Shown here in pieces: positions 16,421 to 24,112 of a stretch of 37,740 bases of DNA (its first letter is position 1; each line of letters starts with the position of its first letter). The notes under the pieces were generated by a model. It did not search any database, was not told where the DNA came from, and was given only the letters and a program-made list of their open reading frames with translations. Source of the DNA: Mycobacterium kyorinense (GTDB lineage Bacteria > Actinomycetota > Actinomycetes > Mycobacteriales > Mycobacteriaceae); contig NZ_LZKJ01000199.1 of assembly GCF_001672775.1 (NCBI RefSeq), positions 1 through 37,740 on the forward strand. The letters run 5' to 3'. A program made the translations under genes and the position numbers.

Positions 16421-16430
16421 GTGCGTTCGA
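16415..16430. promoter_or_regulatory. LexA (SOS) box on the start codon of the 13E12 gene
   Basis: TCGAATGTGCGTTCGA matches the mycobacterial LexA consensus TCGAAC-N4-GTTCGA with one mismatch. The outer dyad extends to 16413-16432. The predicted transcription start and the GTG codon lie inside it, an ideal position for repression. SOS induction of 13E12 genes is reported in M. tuberculosis. Confidence 0.65.
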
Positions 16431-17788
16431 ATAGTCGGGAGCAGGTCGTCGGGACCTTCGACGCCGCCGACGCCGACATCCGGCTCGCGGTGGACTTGTC
16501 GTTTGATGGGTTGACCACTCGCGAGTGTTTGGCGCTGCTGGAACGGTGGGAACGAATCCGTCGGAGCATGTCGGCGGTTGATCACGCGCTGATCAATAAG
16601 GTCGCCCAACAGGCCGACGAAGCGGAGTTGGGCGGCAAGTTACCGTTTGCGTTGGCCGAGCGGTTGCGTATTACTCGCGCCGAAGCCTCCCGACGCATCG
16701 GCGATGCCGCCGATTTGGGGCCGCGCCGCGCGATGACCGGTGAGCCGCTGGCGCCGGTACTGCCGGCCACTGCCGAAGCGCAGCGCGCCGGCGCGATTGG
16801 CGACGGTCACGTGCGGGTGATCCGTGGCTTTTACCACCGGCTGCCCGACGCGGTTGACATTGAGACTCGAGAGCAGGCCGAAGCGCAACTGGCCCGCCAA
16901 GGCGGCCAATTTCGGCCCGACCAACTGGCCAAGCTGGCTGACAGGCTCACCGATTGTCTCAACCCCGACGGCGATTTCACCGACAACGACCGCGCCCGCC
17001 GACGCAGTCTGATCATCGGCAAACAAGACGTCGACGGCATGAGCGCGATCACCGGATATTTGACCCCCGAGGCGCGCGCCACCATCGACGCTGTCCTGGC
17101 GAAATTGGCCGCACCGGGCATGTGCAACCCCGACGATGCCACCCCCTGCCTGGGCGGCACCCCCTCTCAAGAGGGCATCGAGGGAGACACCCGCAGCACC
17201 GGCCAGCGCAACCACGATGCGCTCAATGCCGCCGGACGTGCGCTGTTGGCCTCCGGTGATCTAGGCAAGCACAACGGGCTACCGGCGTCGATCATCGTGT
17301 CGACCACCTTGGCCGAGCTCGAATCGGGTTGCGGCAAAGCGCTCACCGGCGGAGGCACCCTGCTACCGATGAGTGATGTGATTCGGCTGGCCTCCCACGC
17401 CCATCATTACCTCGCGATCTTCGACAAAGGCAAGGCGATCGGGCTGTATCACACCAAGCGGTTGGCCTCGCCCGGGCAGCGGATTGTGTTGTATGTCAGA
17501 GACCGTGGCTGTTCGTTCCCCAACTGCGACGTGCCCGGCTACCTCACCGAAGCCCATCACGTCACCGATTTCGCGCAGTGCCGGGAAACCAACATCGATG
17601 ATCTCACCTTGTGCTGCGGTCCCCACCACAAACTGGTCACCTCTGGCGGCTGGAAAACCCGCAAACTCAAAAATAGTGACACCGAATGGATCCCACCGCC
17701 CCACCTGGACCGGGGCCGACCCAGAACCAACACCTACCACCACCCTGAAAAACTCTTGCGCGACGAAGACGACGACGATGAGCCGTGA
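16421..17788 (+). CDS. REP13E12-family DUF222/HNH endonuclease protein
   Basis: A 455-residue member of the mycobacterial 13E12 repeat family. A DUF222 domain covers about residues 20-320 (TTRECLALLERWERIRR, then LRITRAEASRRIGDAADLGP and RRRSLIIGKQDVDGMS). A C-terminal HNH nuclease domain lies at about 365-415. It has zinc cysteines in RGCSFPNC, the catalytic EAHHVTDFAQ, and CCGPHHKL with the final His pair. The C-terminus WIPPPHLDRGRPRTN is a family hallmark. Function is unproven; the genes are multicopy, SOS-regulated and serve as phage attachment sites in M. tuberculosis. The frame is intact. The GTG start has no Shine-Dalgarno but has a -10 hexamer and a LexA-like box on it. Confidence 0.92.
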   Translation: MRSNSREQVVGTFDAADADIRLAVDLSFDGLTTRECLALLERWERIRRSMSAVDHALINKVAQQADEAELGGKLPFALAERLRITRAEASRRIGDAADLGPRRAMTGEPLAPVLPATAEAQRAGAIGDGHVRVIRGFYHRLPDAVDIETREQAEAQLARQGGQFRPDQLAKLADRLTDCLNPDGDFTDNDRARRRSLIIGKQDVDGMSAITGYLTPEARATIDAVLAKLAAPGMCNPDDATPCLGGTPSQEGIEGDTRSTGQRNHDALNAAGRALLASGDLGKHNGLPASIIVSTTLAELESGCGKALTGGGTLLPMSDVIRLASHAHHYLAIFDKGKAIGLYHTKRLASPGQRIVLYVRDRGCSFPNCDVPGYLTEAHHVTDFAQCRETNIDDLTLCCGPHHKLVTSGGWKTRKLKNSDTEWIPPPHLDRGRPRTNTYHHPEKLLRDEDDDDEP

Positions 17789-17846
17789 AGACGGCAACGC
17801 ATCTTATGGCGCAACCGGCGGTGAAAACTGCTCCGGCAGCGCATGA

Positions 17847-20531
17847 TCAGTCTGAGTTGGCGGCCGGATAGCCTCTCGAGCGGCGATTACGGGTGGCCCT
17901 CGAACCACTGATCAAGTCCACCAGTTGGTCACGGCGCTCGATGTGGAGTTTCACGTAGATGCGGTAGAGGTGTCCATCGATAGTGCGCACCGATACGCAC
18001 AGTCGGTCGGCGATCTGGCGGTTGGACAAGCCCGCTGCCACCAGCATCGCAATCTCACGCTCGCGATCGGTGATCGGCAACGGCTGCGCGGCGGCGTTGA
18101 CTGCCGGTGTGCGGATGTCGCCTTGGCTGGCGAGCCAGTATGCGTGGGTTGACGACTCCAATTCCCTGCCGTGATGACCGCTGCGGGCATGCTCGCGTGC
18201 CGCCTGGGCGGCCGCATCGGCGGCAAGTGCCACTGCGCCCAGCTCTGCGAACCGACCTGCCGCGCTATCCAGCGCATCACCGTCGTGGGTGACCAGGCCG
18301 GCAGCATGCGCGGCGACCGCTTCTGCCATCGGAGTTCGCAATTTCTTGGCAAGCTCCGCCAGCCTCGCGGTGTGCGCACGGTCACCGAACCGGGCAGCGG
18401 TGTGCAGTGCACGCATCTCTACCGCTGACATTCCGGACCGCTGTGCGTGCTGCGCGGCATGCACTGCATGCGTCTGGGCGGCCGATGTCTGACCGGCGGC
18501 TGCCCGTTCCCAGGCCCGAGCAAGCTCGAGCTCCGGTAAAAACACCGCCACCTGCGGTCCATAGGCGGATTCTGAGCTTTGCAACGCAGCGGCCGCAGCG
18601 TCAGCGTTTCCCCGGGCGCCTTCGGCCTGGGCGTGCCAGGCGCTCACCAACATCACCCAGGGCGACGGAAAGCCTTGCGACAACCCCGATATCGCAGTGC
18701 AGAACTCCGAACACGCGGCCTGCAGCGCACCGCCGGTAAGGTGCACGAACCCGGATATTGCACCCACCATGGCGTCCGCTGCAGGCACACCGGCAGCCAT
18801 CTCGGCATAGCGTTCGGCAGCCCGCTCAGCCGCCCGGTGATCACCGACGGCCGTCAACGCCATGACCTCAGCGACGCCGATGGCGAACCGCTGCGGTCCC
18901 GACTCGCTGAGCGCCGCGGCCCGCAACCCCGCCTCCGCGAGGCGGTGAACCTGGCCATGCCGCCCGACCAGCGCCTGCGCACAAATCGTCGGTACCGCTG
19001 CCCACACCGTCGCCAACGGCAACACCTCCGGTGCGCACAGCGCCGGGCCGGCCTTGGCTGTCGTTGCGACGTCACCCGAGAAGAAGGCAAACGACAGCTC
19101 CAGGGCCGCAACCAGGTCGAGGCCCAACGCAGAATCCACCCGATTGCTGACGTCGGCGAGTGCCTGCCGCGCCGCATCGACGCGACCACAGACCCAGAAC
19201 AGATTGGCCGCGCGCAAACACCCCCATCGAATGGTCAGCAATTCAGCCGCTCCGTCGGGATCGACTTCGGCGAGCACCGCTTCGGCTGCCTCGCCTCGGC
19301 CCTGCCAGCTCAGCGCATCGGCGAGTACGAGCGCAGCCGGCAGGCCGCCGCCGTAGTCGAACGCGTATCGGGCCAGCTCTTCGCCGTAGCCGTGGTTCGA
19401 CATCGCGACCGCGCTCGCAGCCGCGGTGATGATCACCTCCAGATCCGGCTCCAAGTCGCTTCGCATCATGAATTGAGCGAGTCGGATCTGGCCGCGCAGG
19501 TCGGGCAGCCTCGAGCGGCGCCCTCCGGCTCGCAAGTGCTTTTGCAGCGCTTGGGCCAGCAGGCCATTGAGCTGTCGTGAACGCACCACTCCGCCGAGTC
19601 GAATCGCCGCGTCACCGATGACGGGGTGGTTCAACTGCGCTACGGTTTCCCGCCCGTCGGCAAGCAATTGAATGAGGCCTCGGCGCTCCAGACTCGCCAA
19701 CGCCCCGGCATCGCAAAGCTCGCGCACAATCTCCCAGTCCAGCAGCTCGCCGATGGCCAAAATCTCGACTGCTTCCAGCTCGTCTGGAGTAAGGGATCTC
19801 AGCCGGAACTCCAGAAGGTCATAGAGTTCGCGGTCCGCACGCAGCGGACCCTTCAGTTGCCAGCCGTCGTCACTGCGGACCAGGACACCGTTTTCCCGGC
19901 CGGCGCCGAGCAAGCCCCGCAGCAGCAGCAAGTTCCCCCCGCTGCGGCCGTGGAGTTCGCCGACCAGTTGAGACTCGACGGCGCCGCCGAGCACGCGACG
20001 GGCGAGTTCACCGGTCTGCTCGGCGGTGAATGCATCGACGTGCAGATTCAGCAGCAACCGCTCTTTCAACAGCGCTGTCACCGCGTCGAGCACCGCCTCC
20101 CCCGACCGGATCGTCACGATCAACCGGGCACTGCGGGAAGCCGCAAGCTGATAGACCAAGGTGGCCGAAAGTGGGTCGAGCAGCTGCGCGTCGTCGACGA
20201 CGACTACCAGGTTTTCTTCCTGCTCCAGGGTCTCTTGGGCCGCGGCCAGCATGGTGGCCGGTTCTTGTGCGGCAGCAACCGTGATCGCCCGGGAGAACGC
20301 CCCCAGTGGCACGGCGCAACCGGTTTCGGTGCCGAGCACAAATCGCACGGTCCGCCCGCTCGACTCGAGGCTTTGGGCGAGGGCGCGAGCAAGCGTCGAT
20401 TTGCCCACCCCGCTGGCGCCGACCAACGCCACGCCTTCGAATTCCGCGCCGTCATCGAGTACCGCCAATGCTTGGCGGAACTCCTCGTCGCGGGCCACGA
20501 TGGGCCACTTCGATCTGTCCTCGATGTGCAC
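17847..20531 (-). CDS. LAL-type LuxR regulator with AAA ATPase domain (first of two)
   Basis: A large ATP-binding LuxR (LAL/MalT-like) regulator of 894 residues. The N-terminal ATPase has Walker A GASGVGKS (residues 38-45) and Walker B VVVVDDAQLL (about 109-118). A long helical repeat region follows. The C-terminal LuxR helix-turn-helix is at about residues 822-885 (PITDREREIAMLVAAGLSN, then RLCVSVRTIDGHLYRIYVKL). ATP-driven oligomerisation and ligand-triggered DNA binding are the family mode. GTG 20531 is chosen; GGGAGG lies 11 nt upstream, a long spacing. It is convergent with the 13E12 gene. It resembles the second LAL gene at 24.1-26.7 kb. Targets unknown; its place beside cobG may or may not mean control of cob genes. 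Confidence 0.9.
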   Translation of the reverse strand: MHIEDRSKWPIVARDEEFRQALAVLDDGAEFEGVALVGASGVGKSTLARALAQSLESSGRTVRFVLGTETGCAVPLGAFSRAITVAAAQEPATMLAAAQETLEQEENLVVVVDDAQLLDPLSATLVYQLAASRSARLIVTIRSGEAVLDAVTALLKERLLLNLHVDAFTAEQTGELARRVLGGAVESQLVGELHGRSGGNLLLLRGLLGAGRENGVLVRSDDGWQLKGPLRADRELYDLLEFRLRSLTPDELEAVEILAIGELLDWEIVRELCDAGALASLERRGLIQLLADGRETVAQLNHPVIGDAAIRLGGVVRSRQLNGLLAQALQKHLRAGGRRSRLPDLRGQIRLAQFMMRSDLEPDLEVIITAAASAVAMSNHGYGEELARYAFDYGGGLPAALVLADALSWQGRGEAAEAVLAEVDPDGAAELLTIRWGCLRAANLFWVCGRVDAARQALADVSNRVDSALGLDLVAALELSFAFFSGDVATTAKAGPALCAPEVLPLATVWAAVPTICAQALVGRHGQVHRLAEAGLRAAALSESGPQRFAIGVAEVMALTAVGDHRAAERAAERYAEMAAGVPAADAMVGAISGFVHLTGGALQAACSEFCTAISGLSQGFPSPWVMLVSAWHAQAEGARGNADAAAAALQSSESAYGPQVAVFLPELELARAWERAAAGQTSAAQTHAVHAAQHAQRSGMSAVEMRALHTAARFGDRAHTARLAELAKKLRTPMAEAVAAHAAGLVTHDGDALDSAAGRFAELGAVALAADAAAQAAREHARSGHHGRELESSTHAYWLASQGDIRTPAVNAAAQPLPITDREREIAMLVAAGLSNRQIADRLCVSVRTIDGHLYRIYVKLHIERRDQLVDLISGSRATRNRRSRGYPAANSD

Positions 20532-20646
20532 CGGCCGTGGAACCTCCCGGCTGCTAACGCGCGTGCTGGTGCGACTTTACTGCCTGTATTCGAGGCCAGA
20601 GTGCAAAACGGTTCTACCCGACCGTCGGGCCGCGAGTCGGCGGCGC

Positions 20647-20763
20647 TCAGTCCTCGAAGTGCCGCTCGGTGTCCCATTGTTCAAGCCAGGGCTGCAGCCG
20701 GTAGAGACCGAACAGGATCAGCGCCAGCAAAACACCTGTGAAAACCTCCAGTAGACCGGTCAT
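20647..20763 (-). CDS. 38-residue predicted membrane peptide
   Basis: A short frame encodes an N-terminal hydrophobic helix (TGLLEVFTGVLLALILFGLY) and a charged tail (EQWDTERHFED). The composition is that of a single-pass small membrane protein with its tail inside or outside undetermined. The ATG is at 20763. The only purine-rich site, AGGAAG, is about 13 nt upstream, which is weak. It lies between the LAL gene and cobG, divergent from cobG. Not recognised; it could be a chance frame. Confidence 0.45.
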   Translation of the reverse strand: MTGLLEVFTGVLLALILFGLYRLQPWLEQWDTERHFED

Positions 20764-20911
20764 AGCGGGTCGTTCTTCCTACCTAGGAGCGTGTCGCGCG
20801 CTGAGTTGGTGGCTATGCCAGCAACCTACGACCGGCAACGCGTGGCACGCACGAGTAGTGAACTACCTGTTTTTGACGTCCCGGCTGCGATAAGCCGTAG
20901 CGTTAGCGGTA

Positions 20912-22018
20912 ATGCGCACCCGCGACCAGGACGCCTGCCCCGGCGCCCTGCAGCTGCATCAGGCCGCCGACGGACCGTTGGTTCGAGTGCGGCTGCCCGG
21001 AGGAATGGTCACCGCGGCCCAGTTGGCCACCCTGGCGCAGGCATCGCGCCAGTTCGGCTCGGGACGGCTCGAGTTGACGGCGCGCGGCAACGTGCAGATC
21101 CGCGCGATCACCGACCCGGCGCGGGTCGCCGATCTGCTGGGCAGCGCGGGTCTGTTGCCGTCGGCAACACACGAGCGAGTCCGCAACATCGTCGCCTCCC
21201 CGTTGTCGGGTCGGGTGGGTGGCAGGGTCGATGTGCGCAGGTGGGTTGGTGAGCTCGACACGGCGATTCAAGCCGAGGCCGCGTTGACTTCGCTGCCCGG
21301 CCGATTCTGGTTCAGCATCGACGACGGTCGCGGCGACGTGTCGGGGTTGGGCGCTGATGCCGGCCTCCATCAGCTCGACGACGGCATCGCGCTGCTCTTG
21401 GCCGGCCGGGACACCGGCGTGCGGGTGGCAGCCGACGAGGCGGTGGGCGCGCTGGTTGGGGTCGCGAAACGGTTCGTCGAGACACGTGGAAACGCCTGGC
21501 GCATTTGCGAATTGGCCGATCCAAATTTGTTGGTGCCCGGCGGCCGCGTTGGCGACCGGCTGCCCCGGGTCGCCGCCCCGCCGGTGGGGTGGATCTCACA
21601 GGATGACGGCCGCATAGCGCTGAGCGCCGTGGCGCCCCTGGGCATTGTGCCGTCCCGCACCGCGGACTATCTGGCCGCGATCGACGCGCCACTGGTCATC
21701 ACGCCGTGGCGGTCGGTGCTGGTGTGCGATCTCGACGACGCGGTCGCCGACGCGGCGCTGCGGGTGCTGGCGCCGCTGGGCCTGGTTTTCGACGAGAACT
21801 CGCCCTGGCTGTCGATCAGCGCCTGTGTCGGCAGCCCGGGATGCGCATATTCGGCGGCCGATGTACGGGCCGATGCCGCGGCTTTCGCGGCGCAGACGGC
21901 CGATCCGCAACACCGCCGCCACTTCGTCGGGTGCGAGCGGGCCTGCGGCAGTCCTCCGGTGGGTGAGGTGCTGGTCGCCACTGGTGACGGGTATCGAACG
22001 CTGCGGGCACGCCCGTAG
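20912..22018 (+). CDS. cobG: Precorrin-3B synthase CobG
   Basis: Oxygen-dependent ring-contraction step of the aerobic cobalamin route, from precorrin-3A to precorrin-3B. The 368-residue protein belongs to the sulfite/nitrite reductase ferredoxin-like fold. An N-terminal ferredoxin-like domain (GGMVTAAQLATLAQASRQFG, then RLELTARGNVQIR) is followed by the iron-sulfur/sirohaem-type cysteines near the C-terminus: SACVGSPGCAYS and GCERACGSPP. ATG 20912 lacks a Shine-Dalgarno; TAGCGT (20898-20903) lies 8 nt upstream and could drive an almost leaderless mRNA. cobH follows after 9 bp. No cobalamin riboswitch was recognised upstream. Confidence 0.94.
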   Translation: MRTRDQDACPGALQLHQAADGPLVRVRLPGGMVTAAQLATLAQASRQFGSGRLELTARGNVQIRAITDPARVADLLGSAGLLPSATHERVRNIVASPLSGRVGGRVDVRRWVGELDTAIQAEAALTSLPGRFWFSIDDGRGDVSGLGADAGLHQLDDGIALLLAGRDTGVRVAADEAVGALVGVAKRFVETRGNAWRICELADPNLLVPGGRVGDRLPRVAAPPVGWISQDDGRIALSAVAPLGIVPSRTADYLAAIDAPLVITPWRSVLVCDLDDAVADAALRVLAPLGLVFDENSPWLSISACVGSPGCAYSAADVRADAAAFAAQTADPQHRRHFVGCERACGSPPVGEVLVATGDGYRTLRARP

Positions 22019-22027
22019 GGTTAGCGC

Positions 22028-22651
22028 GTGCTCGACTACCTCCGCGACGCCGCCGAGATCTACCGGCAGTCGTTTGCGACCATCCGCGCCGAGGCGAATC
22101 TGGCCCGCTTCCCCGCCGACGTCGAGCAGGTGGTGGTGCGGCTGATTCACACCTGCGGCCAAGTCGATCTTCCCGACCATGTCGCCTATACCGACGACGT
22201 CGTCACCAGGGCGGGCGCCGCACTGACCGCCGGTGCGCCGGTGCTGTGCGATTCGTCGATGGTGGCCGCCGGCATCACCCGGGCGCGGCTCCCGTCCGAC
22301 AACGAAGTGGTGTCGCTGGTGGCCGATCCGCGCGCCGCCGACGTGGCCGCGCGCCGGCACACCACCCGCTCGGCAGCCGGGGTGGAGCTGTGGGCGGATC
22401 GGCTGTCCGGGGCGGTGCTGGCGATCGGCAACGCGCCCACCGCGTTGTTCCGACTTCTCGAACTCCTCGACGACGGGGCGCCGACGCCGGCCGCGGTGCT
22501 CGGGGGGCCGGTGGGGTTCGTCGGGTCAGCGCAGTCCAAGCAGGAACTCATCGACCGGCCGCGCGGCATGTCGTATCTGGTGGTGCAGGGCCGCCGCGGC
22601 GGCAGCGCGATGGCCGCCGCCGCCGTCAACGCGATTGCCGGCGCGCCATGA
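22028..22651 (+). CDS. cobH: Precorrin-8X methylmutase CobH
   Basis: Moves the C-11 methyl group to C-12, turning precorrin-8X into hydrogenobyrinic acid. The 207-residue protein has full family length. His41 in VVRLIHTCGQVD is the expected catalytic histidine. DSSMVAAGITRARLP and the late GFVGSAQSKQELIDRPRG are family signatures. The GTG start is 9 bp after the cobG stop, and the stop overlaps the cobIJ start (ATGA), so the three genes form an operon. Confidence 0.95.
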   Translation: MLDYLRDAAEIYRQSFATIRAEANLARFPADVEQVVVRLIHTCGQVDLPDHVAYTDDVVTRAGAALTAGAPVLCDSSMVAAGITRARLPSDNEVVSLVADPRAADVAARRHTTRSAAGVELWADRLSGAVLAIGNAPTALFRLLELLDDGAPTPAAVLGGPVGFVGSAQSKQELIDRPRGMSYLVVQGRRGGSAMAAAAVNAIAGAP

Positions 22652-24108
22652 CGGGTCGCGGCACCCTATTCGGCGTCGGGCTGGGGCCGGGCGACCCCGA
22701 GCTGGTGACAGTCAAAGCCGCCCGGGTGATCGGCGACGCGGACGTAGTGGCCTACCACAGTGCCCGTCACGGTCACAGCATCGCCCGCGGTATCGCCGAA
22801 CCCTATCTACGGCCGGGTCAGATCGAGGAGCACTTGGTTTATCCGGTCACCACTGAGGTCACCGACCACCCGGGCGGCTATGCCGGAGCGCTGGAGGACT
22901 TTTACACCGCGGCCACCGAACGCATTGCCGCGCATCTGGACGCCGGACGCGACGTGGCGCTGCTGGCCGAGGGTGATCCGCTGTTCTACAGCTCCTACAT
23001 GCACCTGCACACCCGGCTGACGCAGCAGTTTTCCGCGGTGATCGTGCCGGGGGTGACGTCGGTCAGCGCGGCCGCGGCGGCGATCGCGACGCCGTTGGTG
23101 GCCGGTGACGAAGTGCTGTCGGTGCTCCCGGGCACGTTGCCGGTCACCGAGCTGGCGCGTCGGCTTTCCGACGCGGACGCCGCCGTGGTGATGAAGCTTG
23201 GCAGATCGTATCCTGCTGTGCGCGAGGCACTTTCGTTGGCAGGACAACTCGACGCTACGCTCTATGTCGAGCGCGCGAGCACCGCCGAGCAGCGGGTGAT
23301 GCCGGCCGCTGACGTCGACGAGTCCACCGTTCCGTACTTCTCGCTTGCGATGGTTCCCGGTGCGCGGCAGCGCCGTTCGCGTCCCGGCAGCGTCGCAGTG
23401 GTCGGACTGGGACCCGGGCACACCGACTGGATGACACCGGAGAGCCGTCGCGAGGTGGCCGCCGCGACGGATCTGATCGGCTACGGCCCGTACCTGGAGC
23501 GCATCCCGGTCCGTAACGGTCAGCGCCGCCACCCCAGCGACAACACCGATGAGCCGGCGCGGGCGCAATTGGCGTGTGCGCTGGCCGAGCAGGGGCGCGC
23601 GGTGGCGGTGGTGTCGTCGGGCGACCCCGGGGTGTTCGCGATGGCAACGGCGGTGCTCGAGGAAGCCAAACAGTGGCCGAACGTGCCGGTGCGGGTGATT
23701 CCCGCGATGACGGCGGCGCAAGCCGTCGCCAGCCGGGTCGGCGCACCGCTGGGCCACGACTATGCGGTGATCTCGCTGTCCGATCGGCTCAAGCCCTGGG
23801 ATGTGATTGCTGCGCGGCTCTCGGCGGCGGCCGCGGCCGATCTCGTGCTGGCCGTGTACAACCCGGCATCGAAGACCCGGACCTGGCAAGTCGAGGCGAT
23901 GCGCGATCTGTTGCTCAAACACCGCGAGCCGGGCACGCCGGTGGTCATCGGTCGCGACGTGTCGGGCCCGAACGAAGAGGTTCGGGTGGTGCGGTTGGCC
24001 GATCTCGACCCCGCCGGTGTCGACATGCGTTGCCTGCTGATCGTCGGCTCGTCGCAGACGCAGTGCTACGGCGACCGCGTCTTCACCCCGCGGGCTTACC
24101 CGTCGTAG
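22648..24108 (+). CDS. cobIJ: CobI-CobJ fusion: precorrin-2 C20- and precorrin-3B C17-methyltransferase
   Basis: One 486-residue polypeptide carries two SAM-dependent tetrapyrrole methyltransferase domains. The CobI half (about residues 1-240) has LFGVGLGPGDPELVTVKA, then LLAEGDPLFYSSYMHL. The CobJ half (about 248-486) has VVGLGPGHTDWMTPE, VSSGDPGVFAMA and LAVYNPASKTR. Together they methylate C20 of precorrin-2 and C17 of precorrin-3B. The fusion is normal in mycobacteria (Rv2066). ATG 22648 overlaps the cobH stop by 4 nt. The stop is 4 bp from the convergent LAL gene. Confidence 0.95.
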   Translation: MTGRGTLFGVGLGPGDPELVTVKAARVIGDADVVAYHSARHGHSIARGIAEPYLRPGQIEEHLVYPVTTEVTDHPGGYAGALEDFYTAATERIAAHLDAGRDVALLAEGDPLFYSSYMHLHTRLTQQFSAVIVPGVTSVSAAAAAIATPLVAGDEVLSVLPGTLPVTELARRLSDADAAVVMKLGRSYPAVREALSLAGQLDATLYVERASTAEQRVMPAADVDESTVPYFSLAMVPGARQRRSRPGSVAVVGLGPGHTDWMTPESRREVAAATDLIGYGPYLERIPVRNGQRRHPSDNTDEPARAQLACALAEQGRAVAVVSSGDPGVFAMATAVLEEAKQWPNVPVRVIPAMTAAQAVASRVGAPLGHDYAVISLSDRLKPWDVIAARLSAAAAADLVLAVYNPASKTRTWQVEAMRDLLLKHREPGTPVVIGRDVSGPNEEVRVVRLADLDPAGVDMRCLLIVGSSQTQCYGDRVFTPRAYPS

Positions 24109-24112
24109 GCGG

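Noticed and set aside
18579..20741. Plus-strand frames opposite the first LAL regulator
   Set aside because: No recognisable domains; composition typical of antisense GC-rich frames.
20764..20911. Cobalamin riboswitch before cobG
   Set aside because: No B12-box or conserved core could be recognised here or before cobN or cobL.
22807..23922. 371-codon minus-strand frame opposite cobIJ
   Set aside because: The plus strand carries both methyltransferase domains with all motifs.
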